The notes: a model not told the origin generated them from the sequence alone. A stretch of DNA of 50,338 nucleotides from Marinomonas balearica (GCF_004362145.1 NZ_SNXC01000011.1:1-50338), one strand, 5' to 3'; numbered from the stretch's first letter, positions 1 to 7,931 are shown. Made by a program: numbers and translations.

Positions 1-99
1 ATAACAAGTCAAATCACTCGGACTTGGTAAAGCTGTCACCTTTTTCGCTTGCGCAAAAAAGCCGCCAACTTCACCAAGCCGGTGTTTGAGGCGTTAGAA
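1..99 (+). repeat. attC-like recombination site (left cassette boundary)
   Basis: This stretch of about 99 bp is an imperfect palindrome. The left arm (roughly 2-45) pairs with the reverse complement of the right arm (roughly 55-96); shared blocks on the two arms are TAAC, TCAAA, CGG, CTTGGT and CTTTTTT. It ends in GTTAGAA at 93-99, close to the integron R' core GTTRRRY, and starts with ATAAC, the end of an R'' core RYYYAAC cut by the window edge. Unpaired bases break the arms, as in attC sites. A terminator or REP element is less likely because of the length and the end motifs. Confidence 0.7.
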
Positions 100-113
100 C
101 AAAGGAGTGCGAA

Positions 114-1325
114 ATGCACAAAAAGCTTGATGAATTCTTGCACATTCCTAAGATATTACGAGATAAATACCAGCTTGATGAATCATTTAACCTATTTAAG
201 GTGCTTCGTGGTTCGAGTGATGAAGTGAGACTACATAGTCGCTTTTTGGCTGAACTGCTAGATCCGCAAGGTAGTCATGGTCTAGGCCCTGAATATCTAA
301 TCCACTTTGTAGGGGAAGTCCTGCGTTTAGATGGTTTTGATTGTGAGTCAGCTTTTGTTCTCAAAGAATGGAATGATATTGATATATTAATCCGGAACAA
401 AAATGGTCAGGCAATAATATTAGAAAATAAAATATATGCCCATGACCAAGAAAACCAGTTGCATAGATACTATCAAATCGTAAATGATTTGAGCTACGAA
501 GATAAAAATATCCATATAGTTTATTTAACACTTGATGGAAAAAAAGCTTCTAATCAAAGCTTAAATGGTATTCCAGATGAAATACTTAGTGAAAGCTACA
601 CTGATATTAGTTATAAATTTGACATATCAAAATGGCTAAAACTCTGTCGAAAGGAAGCGGTTGAAAAGCCAGAACTACGAGAAAGTATTACACAATACTT
701 AAACTTGGTATCAGAACTTACTCATACAAATCAAAGTGCATCGTTTATGAAAGAGCTTGAGTCTTGGTTCGAGAAAGAACTAATTAATGGTCGCCCAGTT
801 GGAATGCTTGATGCACTGTTGATTGCGAAAGAAAAGTATCATGCAAAAAGAATCGAAGTTTTTCGTGAAGCTATCTTCGAGAGAATTTCCGGATTGTCAT
901 TTAACCAGAATGAATCAACAGTAACTCTATCTGATTGTGAGGACTTTGTTGCAAAGAATGATAGTTTTGATATTTGGGTGTACCCCATTGCTGGAGAGGA
1001 AAGGTTGCAAGTTGGATTTATAAATAATCATGGAGCTTGCTATTTTAGTGTCTGGTGTTCCCAAAAAGGTGATAAAACAATTTATGACGCTGCACGAAAT
1101 GCTATTAATACTAGTAACTTTTCAAGTTACAATAAATCAAACCAGTGGTCCGCAGGTTGGAAATATCTAAGTGACCCAATTGTTCTATCAGCATCAACGG
1201 ATGAGAACCTTCAAAAGTTGTCTGATAATAATTACCTAAACTCACTTGCGGATACAGTTGCTCAAGAATTAAAAGCTATAGTTTTGGCACTGAATAAAGA
1301 CAGCATGTTGAAATCTTTGTTCTAA
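114..1325 (+). CDS. PD-(D/E)XK nuclease superfamily protein in an integron cassette
   Basis: This 403-residue protein belongs to the PD-(D/E)XK nuclease superfamily (PDDEXK_4 type). An N-terminal block HSRFLAELLDP (41-51) is followed by an acidic pair in NDIDILI (D88/D90) and the catalytic-type triad ILENK (E104-N105-K106), then QENQLHRYY (112-120). The C-terminal 250 residues are unrecognised and may recognise DNA or a partner. The ATG has a good ribosome site (AAGGAG, about 103-108). The gene nearly fills the interval between two attC-like sites, as a cassette gene should, and its base composition is more AT-rich than its neighbours, which fits horizontal transfer. Such cassette nucleases are often suspected of acting against phage or other foreign DNA. 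The substrate cannot be read from the sequence. Confidence 0.75.
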   Translation: MHKKLDEFLHIPKILRDKYQLDESFNLFKVLRGSSDEVRLHSRFLAELLDPQGSHGLGPEYLIHFVGEVLRLDGFDCESAFVLKEWNDIDILIRNKNGQAIILENKIYAHDQENQLHRYYQIVNDLSYEDKNIHIVYLTLDGKKASNQSLNGIPDEILSESYTDISYKFDISKWLKLCRKEAVEKPELRESITQYLNLVSELTHTNQSASFMKELESWFEKELINGRPVGMLDALLIAKEKYHAKRIEVFREAIFERISGLSFNQNESTVTLSDCEDFVAKNDSFDIWVYPIAGEERLQVGFINNHGACYFSVWCSQKGDKTIYDAARNAINTSNFSSYNKSNQWSAGWKYLSDPIVLSASTDENLQKLSDNNYLNSLADTVAQELKAIVLALNKDSMLKSLF

Positions 1326-1331
1326 GAAAGC

Positions 1332-1416
1332 ATTTAAGAGTGATTCCGCACGCTTGGCGGTTTCTTTTCACGCAAGTATAGTCAAGCGTTGCTCAAACCT
1401 AGATGCGGTGTTATAA
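1332..1416 (+). repeat. degenerate attC-like site (right cassette boundary)
   Basis: Just after the nuclease stop codon lies an imperfect inverted repeat. GCACGCTTG (about 1348-1357) pairs with CAAGCGTTGC (about 1383-1392), and weaker pairing extends outward. It ends with GTTATAA (1410-1416), which keeps the essential GTT of an R' core, and begins with ATTTAAG (1332-1338), close to RYYYAAC but lacking the final C. It is weaker than the left site and may be a decayed last attC of an array. Confidence 0.45.
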
Positions 1417-1447
1417 GCCAAAGGATGCTATGGTTTTTTCAATTGTG

Positions 1448-1472
1448 TCTACCTGAGAGAGTATCTACCTGA
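1448..1472 (+). repeat. direct repeat TCTACCTGA upstream of the araC-type gene
   Basis: Two perfect copies of TCTACCTGA lie at 1448-1456 and 1464-1472, 16 bp apart start to start. They sit about 50-75 bp upstream of the AraC-family start codon. Direct repeats of this size are typical of AraC-family binding sites, so autoregulation is possible. Confidence 0.3.
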
Positions 1473-1521
1473 CGCCGACCAAAACCAGTGTTAAACTTGA
1501 GCAATATCTGTTCATGGTTTT

Positions 1522-2382
1522 ATGCTGATGACCGTTCCCTTACCTTCTTTCTACCAACCGTTTCAGCCGACCTTAACTTCTCTAGGTCAATCGCACTTTG
1601 GCATTGATGTTCAGTTACTCAAGCCTAACGAATCCTTGGAAGGGATTGTCTACGCGTTTGTGCAGGTAAAGATCGATCAGCCGACGGTTTACCCGATTGT
1701 CCCCGATGGAACGAATATCTTGTTTTTCTCAAAATGTCGGGAATCATTTGGCGGGACGCAGGCAAAGATTTTGGAAGTGCCACTGGCCACGCCAAAAGGC
1801 GAATACTTTGGTATTTGGTTTTACCCTGGTGCCATTCGTCATGTCTTCAATGTGGATTTAGCCGAAGCTAAGGGCTGCATTCATGATCTGGACTATCTGC
1901 AATCGCCAAAATCACCAGAGCTTCGCTTTGTGCATGAAAGGATTTATGAGCAAGATAGTTTTCAGAGTAGAGCGTTACTATGTGAACACTTACTGACTTC
2001 AGTACTCTCTAAAAATAGTCATTTTAGTAAATTTGTTGCTTACTTATCCCATGCTTTGAATTTGATTTATCGAGCTGAAGGCTCGTTATCGGTAGATGCG
2101 TTAGCCGCTCAAGTAGGGTGCAGTGCTAGGCATTTGAATCGAGTATTTCAATTGCACATTGGCGCTTCGGTCAAAACATTTAGCCAGACCATTCGCATGA
2201 ATTGCTTTTTAAAACGACGTTCTCAGAGGTCAGAGGGCATCGTACTTCCCGCCTTGCATCATGGGATTGATCTCGGTTTCTTCGATCAATCCCATTTAAT
2301 TAAATCGTTCAAAAAGTACGGTGTACATTCTCTTTCGCCAACCGCTTCTGATTTTATGTCCGGTTTTTACAATGCGAAATAA
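1522..2382 (+). CDS. AraC family transcriptional regulator
   Basis: This 286-residue protein has an unassigned N-terminal sensing domain (about 1-150) and a C-terminal AraC double helix-turn-helix. The first helix region is around LAAQVGCSARHLNRVF, the second around GIDLGFFDQSHLIKSFKKY with the typical terminal SP(x)ASDF. No strong ribosome site precedes either ATG (1522 or 1528), so the exact start is uncertain. The next gene, 75 bp downstream on the same strand, is a FabA-type dehydratase, which makes it a possible target. The effector cannot be predicted. Confidence 0.85.
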   Translation: MLMTVPLPSFYQPFQPTLTSLGQSHFGIDVQLLKPNESLEGIVYAFVQVKIDQPTVYPIVPDGTNILFFSKCRESFGGTQAKILEVPLATPKGEYFGIWFYPGAIRHVFNVDLAEAKGCIHDLDYLQSPKSPELRFVHERIYEQDSFQSRALLCEHLLTSVLSKNSHFSKFVAYLSHALNLIYRAEGSLSVDALAAQVGCSARHLNRVFQLHIGASVKTFSQTIRMNCFLKRRSQRSEGIVLPALHHGIDLGFFDQSHLIKSFKKYGVHSLSPTASDFMSGFYNAK

Positions 2383-2457
2383 GCGCTAGACAGCATACTT
2401 TTGCCTCTTTTATTGATCGGGCTTTAAGTCCGTAACCTTGATTTTTAAAGAGGTAAG

Positions 2458-2952
2458 GTGAGTATGCAATTTTCCCATTCTGATATTTTAGCCATGTCTG
2501 AAGGCGGTTTTTTCGGCGAAGGCAATGCACAGTTACCCAGTGATTTGATGCTTATGGTGGATCACATTGACCAATTGGATTTCACTGGTGGTCACTATGG
2601 TCGGGGCTTCTTAGGTGCTCAGCTTGCGATTCGCCCTGATCATTGGTTTTTCGCGTGTCACTTTAAAGGTGATCCTGTAATGCCGGGCTGTCTGGGGTTA
2701 GATGCTTTATGGCAGTTGTTGGGTGTGTTTTTAGGGTGTTCAGGTTTGCCGGGAAAAGGGCGTGCGTTAGGTGTTGGTAATGTGCGCTTTTCAGGGCAAA
2801 TTTACCCAGATGATAGCCGCATTGAGTACCATATCCACGTGAAACGCGTTATTAAAAAACCATTGGGCATGGGCATCGCCGATGGCTTTGTCTTGCTGAA
2901 CGATAAGGTTATCTATGAAGCAAAAGACCTAAAGGTGGGCCTAATTCGTTGA
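2458..2952 (+). CDS. fabA: FabA-type 3-hydroxyacyl-[ACP] dehydratase/isomerase
   Basis: This 164-residue hot-dog-fold enzyme closely follows E. coli FabA. The block around CHFKGDPVMPGCLGLDALWQ carries the catalytic His68 and Asp82 with the same 14-residue spacing as FabA His70/Asp84. GKGRALGVGNVRFSGQ and the C-terminal YEAKDLKVGL also match. FabA dehydrates 3-hydroxydecanoyl-ACP and isomerises trans-2 to cis-3-decenoyl-ACP, starting unsaturated fatty acid synthesis in the cytosol. Translation may start at GTG 2458 or ATG 2464; the latter is better spaced from AAGAGG (about 2448-2453). No fabB is adjacent, and the gene follows an AraC regulator. It may therefore be the main FabA or a regulated paralogue. 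Confidence 0.85.
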   Translation: MSMQFSHSDILAMSEGGFFGEGNAQLPSDLMLMVDHIDQLDFTGGHYGRGFLGAQLAIRPDHWFFACHFKGDPVMPGCLGLDALWQLLGVFLGCSGLPGKGRALGVGNVRFSGQIYPDDSRIEYHIHVKRVIKKPLGMGIADGFVLLNDKVIYEAKDLKVGLIR

Positions 2953-3016
2953 TTGTTTTTTCGTTTTTCTCATCCAGCTTTCTCTTTACGACTTCAGCTT
3001 CCTTTCGCTCATGGCC

Positions 3017-3313
3017 TCATGCGACTGTGTAGTGATACGCTGAGTAGTGTTTAGCAAAATGTTCCATCCCGTCTGGGATCAAGGCTTGATCCCATTTATC
3101 ACCAAGAAACTCGACCAGTTTTTCGTGACTTTCCCATGTCGATATCATGGAATATTCATTGGGAGTCGTAGGTGATGGAAAGCCGATGGTTATGTCAAGG
3201 CAACCCGGCTGCGAGTCAAGCGCGCCAACCGAAATGCGGCGAAACTTTTCTTCAAATTCGGTTCTAATTTCAGGAACGATTTCGACACGAAATACACGAA
3301 TCACTTTTGGCAT
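3017..3313 (-). CDS. ABM (antibiotic biosynthesis monooxygenase)-domain protein
   Basis: This 98-residue protein has the pattern of dimeric alpha/beta-barrel ABM-fold proteins: an N-terminal strand (VIRVFRVEIVPE), a helix, GCLDITIGF, then the conserved strand-helix SMISTWESHEKLVEFL, and a C-terminal His-rich segment. ABM-fold members include quinol monooxygenases, haem oxygenases and many enzymes of unknown substrate. AAGGAG lies 9 bases before the ATG. It is monocistronic and divergent from trpR. The specific reaction is unknown. Confidence 0.7.
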   Translation of the reverse strand: MPKVIRVFRVEIVPEIRTEFEEKFRRISVGALDSQPGCLDITIGFPSPTTPNEYSMISTWESHEKLVEFLGDKWDQALIPDGMEHFAKHYSAYHYTVA

Positions 3314-3443
3314 TTATTTTACTCCTTACCGTTTTACTTCTTAGTAGAGACCTTTGCACAGCGTGTTGGAGTACGCAGTAGTCGTGTAAAGGTTTCTAGT
3401 AAACATTACTTCGCAATTATTGCCAATACAAAGCCTTATGCAC

Positions 3444-3470
3444 TTGCCAAAATGAGTTTATATCTATACT
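3444..3470 (+). promoter_or_regulatory. putative promoter of trpR-trpE-trpG
   Basis: A -10 like TATACT (3465-3470) lies 15 bp after TTGCCA (3444-3449), a short but usable spacing. A start near 3477 would fall inside the adjacent palindrome and leave a leader of about 40 nt, too short for a leader-peptide attenuator. Confidence 0.4.
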
Positions 3471-3480
3471 GTACTAGTAC
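3471..3480 (+). promoter_or_regulatory. TrpR-operator-like palindrome GTACTAGTAC
   Basis: The perfect palindrome GTACTAGTAC contains the CTAG core recognised by the Trp repressor; the E. coli operator has two such half sites (GTACTAGTT/AACTAGTAC). It overlaps the expected transcription start of the operon whose first gene encodes TrpR, which suggests tryptophan-dependent autorepression. It holds only one central CTAG rather than two, so the binding geometry is uncertain. Confidence 0.45.
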
Positions 3481-3516
3481 GTTGATACATGAATAATTAT
3501 ATGAGCACTGTCTCGA

Positions 3517-3756
3517 ATGCAAAAATTGATTCAATTTTTACGCGAAGTGGAAAATGACGCGCAGATGGAGCGTAAGCTCAATGCGTTGTTAACACCCAAT
3601 GAAGTGAGTGAAATGCAGCATCGTTTACAGATTTTTGAGCTGTTGCGACAAGGTATTCCACAAAGAGAAATAGCTAAACAATTGGGGGTCGGTATTGCGA
3701 CCGTCACTCGAGGCTCCAGAGCCTTTAAGGAATTACAAAAAAATGACTCCGTTTAA
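3517..3756 (+). CDS. trpR: Trp operon repressor family protein (TrpR), short form
   Basis: These 79 residues match the core of TrpR. LLTPNEVSEMQHRLQIFELLRQG corresponds to the Trp-binding and dimer helices, with an Arg where TrpR has Arg54. The helix-turn-helix PQREIAKQLGVGIATVTRGS is almost that of E. coli, including the TRGS Arg that contacts tryptophan. E. coli TrpR has 108 residues; this one is shorter at both ends. It overlaps the trpE start by 14 nt, so translation is probably coupled. In E. coli trpR is a separate gene, whereas here it leads the trpE-trpG operon. No clear Shine-Dalgarno precedes ATG 3517, and the frame is closed at 3502. Confidence 0.88.
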   Translation: MQKLIQFLREVENDAQMERKLNALLTPNEVSEMQHRLQIFELLRQGIPQREIAKQLGVGIATVTRGSRAFKELQKNDSV

Positions 3757-5143
3757 GAAAGTGCCACCGCGCATAGAGCTGCCGCGTAAACCCAAGTACG
3801 TGACGATCAGTTCTAACTGTGACTTTTTCGGGCTTTTCAAGAAAGTTGAAAAGCGCTTTGAGAACTGTTTTATGCTGGAATCCTTAGGCGAAGACAGTTA
3901 CATCTCGCGCCATTCGATTATTGGCTTTGATCCAGAGAAGCAGTTATGGGCCGAAGGCAATCAGTTGTTTATTCAAGAAAGAGATGGAGCAACGGAGTCT
4001 TATGAGTCGGATAACCCTTATTACCTATTGCGCAGTATCGTGCCGCAAAACATCATCTCACGTGGTTATGCGGGCGGGTTAACGGGTTATATTGGCTATG
4101 ACAGTATGAACTACTTCGAGCCTTCATTGGATCTACAAGTATCGGAGATGTTCGATGGTTTTCGCTTTGGCTTATATACCGACGGTTTGATTCTAGACAA
4201 AATGACGGGAGAGGTTTTTTACTTCTATTACGAGAATAACCGCCTAGAGCTGGTGGAGGAAATGCTGAATGCGCCGATTCCTGAAAATGGCGCGTTAACG
4301 ATCACGCCAACGGGCGACTCTATGAACCGAGAGGATCATGCGGACGCGGTTGCGAAAGTAAAAGAAGACATCATTGATGGCAAGATTTTTCAGGTTGAGG
4401 TTGGCTTTAAAAAATGGTTCGAGTTGGATGGCGACACCATCGGTATCTATGAGCAGTTGCGAGAAGTGAACCCGTCGCCGCAAATGTATTATGTGAAGTT
4501 TGGCGAGCAAAAGGTGATTGGCGCAAGTCCAGAGCTGTTGTTCCGCTTACGACAAGGTGAAATGGAAACCTTCCCGCTTGCTGGAACCGCGAAGCGCGGT
4601 GTTGATGAAAAAGAAGACAGAGATTTCGCGCGGGTTCTTTTGAACGATCCTAAAGAAATTGCAGAGCACAATATGATCGTCGATCTGCATCGAAATGACA
4701 TTGGACGTGTTGCGCGTTTTGGTACGGTTAAAGTCCGTTCTTTGATGGATATTAAGCGTTTTAGCCATGTGCAGCATATCTCCAGTGAGATCGTCGGTAT
4801 CATTGCGGATGAGCACGATATGTTCTCTGCGCTTGCGAGTAACTTTCCTGCAGGCACCTTGACCGGCGCACCAAAAATTGAAGCGATGAAGATCATTGAT
4901 GATCTTGAAAATGATGGCCGTGGCCCTTATGGCGGTGCGGTGGGGCAGTTTTCTTTTAATGGTGATTGTATGTTCGCTATTCCTATTCGTACGGTATTTG
5001 CCAACGGTAAAAAGGCTTACGTGCAAACCTGTGGTGGGAATGTATACGATTCAAATGCCGCCGATGAATTTGAAGAAATTCAACGTAAATTTGCTGGCAC
5101 GAAACGCGTGCTTGATCAGTTCTCACCGCAGAACGAACAGTAA
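3743..5143 (+). CDS. trpE: Anthranilate synthase component I
   Basis: This 466-residue chorismate-utilising enzyme forms anthranilate from chorismate with ammonia from TrpG, the first step of tryptophan synthesis. The chorismate-binding domain fills the C-terminal half. FPLAGT (about 277-282) carries Ala where the aminodeoxychorismate synthase PabB has Lys, which supports TrpE. ASNFPAGTLTGAPKIEAM and CGGNVYDS are further family motifs. The N-terminal MLES near the start is the usual tryptophan-feedback region. ATG 3743 overlaps the trpR end and is chosen because the aligned protein starts there; AAGGA lies upstream. No trpDCBA follows, so the rest of the pathway must lie elsewhere. Confidence 0.88.
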   Translation: MTPFKKVPPRIELPRKPKYVTISSNCDFFGLFKKVEKRFENCFMLESLGEDSYISRHSIIGFDPEKQLWAEGNQLFIQERDGATESYESDNPYYLLRSIVPQNIISRGYAGGLTGYIGYDSMNYFEPSLDLQVSEMFDGFRFGLYTDGLILDKMTGEVFYFYYENNRLELVEEMLNAPIPENGALTITPTGDSMNREDHADAVAKVKEDIIDGKIFQVEVGFKKWFELDGDTIGIYEQLREVNPSPQMYYVKFGEQKVIGASPELLFRLRQGEMETFPLAGTAKRGVDEKEDRDFARVLLNDPKEIAEHNMIVDLHRNDIGRVARFGTVKVRSLMDIKRFSHVQHISSEIVGIIADEHDMFSALASNFPAGTLTGAPKIEAMKIIDDLENDGRGPYGGAVGQFSFNGDCMFAIPIRTVFANGKKAYVQTCGGNVYDSNAADEFEEIQRKFAGTKRVLDQFSPQNEQ

Positions 5144-5155
5144 AGGAGAATTAAA

Positions 5156-5818
5156 GTGAAAGTCTATATTATCGATAACTACGACTCCTTTACGTACAAC
5201 CTTTATCAATATATTGGTGAAATATTGATGGGTGAACAGTCGAGAGGTGATCTTGAATCTTTTCAGGTGGTGGTAAAGCGTAATGATGAAGTGACACTTG
5301 AAGATGTAAAAGCGGCTGCACCTGATCGTATTATTATCTCGCCTGGGCCGGGCAGTCCCGACAACGAGGCGTATTTTGGTGTGTGCGCACAAGTCATCCG
5401 CGAACTGGGTAAAAGCATCCCGTTAATGGGAGTGTGTCTTGGTATGCAGGGTATTTGTCATGTATTTGGAGGTAATGTTGTTAAAGCGCCTCTTCCTATG
5501 CATGGGAAAACCAGCCCGATCTCGCACAATGGCGAAGGGATTTTCCATGATATCCCTGATCAGTTGGAGATCATGCGTTATCATTCATTGATAGCGGAAT
5601 CAGAAAGCTTGCCGGAGGTGTTGGAAGTGACCTCGTCTGTTGGCGAGTTGGCAGTAGAAGATTTTGATAATCACGATGTGATTCATCAAGGTGGCGATTT
5701 TGAGATCATGGGTGTGCGTCACAAGCAATATCCTATTCAAGGGATTCAATTTCATCCAGAGTCCTTTGCAACGGAAGGTGGGCGAGATTTAATTAAGAAT
5801 TTTTTGCTTCAAAATTAA
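5156..5818 (+). CDS. trpG: Anthranilate synthase component II (glutamine amidotransferase)
   Basis: This 220-residue class I glutamine amidotransferase delivers ammonia to TrpE. It has the opening IDNYDSFTYNLYQY, SPGPGSPDN (oxyanion region), the nucleophile Cys94 in MGVCLGMQG, and His200/Glu202 in FHPES. It starts at GTG 5156 behind AAAGGAG (5142-5148), 12 nt after the trpE stop, so it is co-transcribed. It could also serve PabB, as dual-use TrpG proteins do. Its length is normal for a stand-alone TrpG, and it has no fused TrpD. Confidence 0.9.
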   Translation: MKVYIIDNYDSFTYNLYQYIGEILMGEQSRGDLESFQVVVKRNDEVTLEDVKAAAPDRIIISPGPGSPDNEAYFGVCAQVIRELGKSIPLMGVCLGMQGICHVFGGNVVKAPLPMHGKTSPISHNGEGIFHDIPDQLEIMRYHSLIAESESLPEVLEVTSSVGELAVEDFDNHDVIHQGGDFEIMGVRHKQYPIQGIQFHPESFATEGGRDLIKNFLLQN

Positions 5819-5922
5819 TGGCTCGTCACGTCATTTAGTGACTCCAATGCTTCTGATGTTTAGCGTTGGTTATTCGAGAGCTGCAAAATTTACATGACTC
5901 TTTTAGTCATGATGCTGATTTG

Positions 5923-5957
5923 AAAATCCGATGCAGATAGTGCTGCATCGGATTTTT
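5923..5957 (+). terminator. rho-independent terminator after trpG (possibly bidirectional)
   Basis: A 12-bp stem (AATCCGATGCAG / CTGCATCGGATT) with a 6-nt loop is followed by a run of seven T. It lies between the convergent trpG and YHYH-protein genes. A smaller hairpin, CATGACT-CTTTT-AGTCATG, sits just upstream at about 5893-5911. Confidence 0.8.
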
Positions 5958-5974
5958 TTATGTCTCTATCTTCT

Positions 5975-7048
5975 CTAATAGGCTGGTTTTGGAGGGAATC
6001 TGTGCTGTGTATTTTTGTGGTTCGGCTGCTTATTTTTCCCCATTCTTTTTCTAAATGATGGATCGGGAGTGCCACTGAAACAGTTTACAATCCACGGATA
6101 CGTGTCGGTCACGTAGTAACCATATTGACCGTTGACAGTCATACCGTTGCATTGGTCTAAGTCACCGGTGTTGGCAAATTCCCAATCTTGGATATAGGTT
6201 CCATCGTAGTTGCCTCCAGGACTTGTCGAGCTGCGGGTTGGTCTCGTTCCTGATTTGAGCCGATACCCTGATTTTGCTTTTCGTACTTGCTTGCGTGTTT
6301 CGTCATAAAAATACGAGCCATAAATTGGAAACCCATCGGCTGCGAACCCTATTGTTGGCGAACCATTGTTTCCTGGTTTTTCATCAAATAATGCGTTGGG
6401 ATTCCCATGATAATGATAAGAACCATCGGGCTGTGTGTGGGCGTTGTGCGCATCTGCTCCCATGTTTGCGTTAGGGCCCAGTGGGTCGACCAACCATTTT
6501 GCATCTGAGCGACAGCCAATTGGGATATTGCCTTGTCTGTCGGCTCGACGAGCGTTTGGTGAATAGCATGCTGCAGACAGAATATCGATAGGCACGCCAT
6601 TTATCATAATGCCATTGTAAGTGCTTTGCTCTAATGGCGTTACACGATAGGAAAGCTGAGGAGCGCGTTTAATATTAAAGCTTTGAGACACTTCTTTAGC
6701 GTTTGTCGCAAATCGTGCGTTTCGGTCATTGAAATCATGATTCGGGATATTGTTCGAGGTAAGCGTACAGTAGCGGTCCTGAACTTCTATGCTGACTTGA
6801 GCAATAAAATGTTCATTTTTTCGAATGTCTTTAACTGACGATCCATACTCATTCGCATAATCCGCGCAGTCTGCACTGCGGTTTTGAAGTATGGCATCTT
6901 TTAAATCGACTGCATGATCATTGATTGCATGAGAGTGGGTGTGGCTTTCACCACAGGCCGATAGTAATAAAGCGAGCAGGCCGGCAGACGTGTATTTGCT
7001 CACGGCTATTTTATTGATTTTTTCTAAACTGGATGATGAGTGTGTCAT
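5975..7048 (-). CDS. YHYH-domain lipoprotein
   Basis: This 357-residue secreted lipoprotein has a hydrophobic signal (AGLLALLLSAC) with lipobox LSAC. A YHYH domain follows, with the signature SYHYHGNP preceded by DAHNAHTQPDG, and IGFAADGFPIYGSYFY, all typical of the family. Several Cys and a His-rich start after the lipobox (ESHTHSHAINDH) may bind metal. ATG 7048 is chosen over an upstream in-frame ATG because it starts directly before the signal peptide and has AGAGGG upstream. It is convergent with trpG. The function of YHYH proteins is unknown; they are common in marine bacteria. Confidence 0.8.
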   Translation of the reverse strand: MTHSSSSLEKINKIAVSKYTSAGLLALLLSACGESHTHSHAINDHAVDLKDAILQNRSADCADYANEYGSSVKDIRKNEHFIAQVSIEVQDRYCTLTSNNIPNHDFNDRNARFATNAKEVSQSFNIKRAPQLSYRVTPLEQSTYNGIMINGVPIDILSAACYSPNARRADRQGNIPIGCRSDAKWLVDPLGPNANMGADAHNAHTQPDGSYHYHGNPNALFDEKPGNNGSPTIGFAADGFPIYGSYFYDETRKQVRKAKSGYRLKSGTRPTRSSTSPGGNYDGTYIQDWEFANTGDLDQCNGMTVNGQYGYYVTDTYPWIVNCFSGTPDPSFRKRMGKNKQPNHKNTQHRFPPKPAY

Positions 7049-7298
7049 TGGCTGTCCCTCTACGTTAGAGAAATTACAAAGGTACGTAACTCGGTTATGC
7101 CGTTTCAGATTTGATCCCCATCTGCTCGTAATATGTTGAAACACTTATTGACCGACTTATGCTTGTACTGTTTAGCCTATATAGAAAGTATGCAGAGATT
7201 ATGTAGTAAGGAATGAGGGGGAGAGGCTGAACAGCTTCATATATTGTTTTTTCTAAGCTCATCATGCAAATTAATGCTACTGACGTTACTTTATTGGA

Positions 7299-7778
7299 AT
7301 GGCGAATAGCATGGTCTTAATACGAATAGCGGATTTTTCAAAAGATACAGAACGGACGTTGAGTATTTTCCGTGAATATATTGAATCCGCTCCGGTAAGC
7401 TTGGATTACCAAAACAACGAACAAGAGTTTCTGACAATAGCTGAAAAATACTCTCTGCCCAATGGCGTTGTATTGTTGTCTGAATATCATGGCGAAGTCG
7501 TCGGGTGTGCAGCTTTTAGACAAGTAGATGCAAGCACTTGTGAAATGAAGCGAGTGTATGTCAGGCCATCAGTGCGCGGTCAAAAAACGGGTGAAAAATT
7601 GGTAAAAGAGTTGATCAAAATAGCAAAAAGCTGTTGTTATCAGCGAATGTGTCTTGACGTTTTAGCAGATTTTAAAACAGCGAAGCGTTTATATGAATCA
7701 TTGGGTTTTCGACCATGTGAACCTGTTAGTGATAACCCGATGCCGGGCACGTCATTTTTAGGTTTGGATTTATCGTAA
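7299..7778 (+). CDS. GNAT family N-acetyltransferase
   Basis: This 159-residue protein is a GCN5-related acetyltransferase. CEMKRVYVRPSVRGQKTGEKLV contains the acetyl-CoA pyrophosphate-binding motif A (R/Q-x-x-G-x-G/A, here RGQKTG), and AKRLYESLGFRPCEP is the usual C-terminal motif B. The acceptor is unknown. The start could be ATG 7299 or ATG 7311; neither has a strong ribosome site. It stands alone upstream of the CsrB-type RNA. Confidence 0.8.
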   Translation: MANSMVLIRIADFSKDTERTLSIFREYIESAPVSLDYQNNEQEFLTIAEKYSLPNGVVLLSEYHGEVVGCAAFRQVDASTCEMKRVYVRPSVRGQKTGEKLVKELIKIAKSCCYQRMCLDVLADFKTAKRLYESLGFRPCEPVSDNPMPGTSFLGLDLS

Positions 7779-7931
7779 ATATTCCCCGCCAAACGGTATT
7801 TAAGTTGCCTTAGGTTTTCTAATCGATATGGAAAATGGCGCTTATGATGTAATGGATGAACGTGTCGAATTTGAATTGAACGAAAGATTTTCTGTCCAAT
7901 TTTTTCGGATGGTTACGATAAGTAAAAGCGT

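Noticed and set aside
4295..5026. Antisense reading frames within trpE
   Set aside because: Shadows of a well-conserved enzyme; no ribosome sites or family motifs.
5893..5911. Small hairpin CATGACT/AGTCATG as a separate regulatory RNA
   Set aside because: It lies just before the trpG terminator and has no promoter; probably part of the 3' end.
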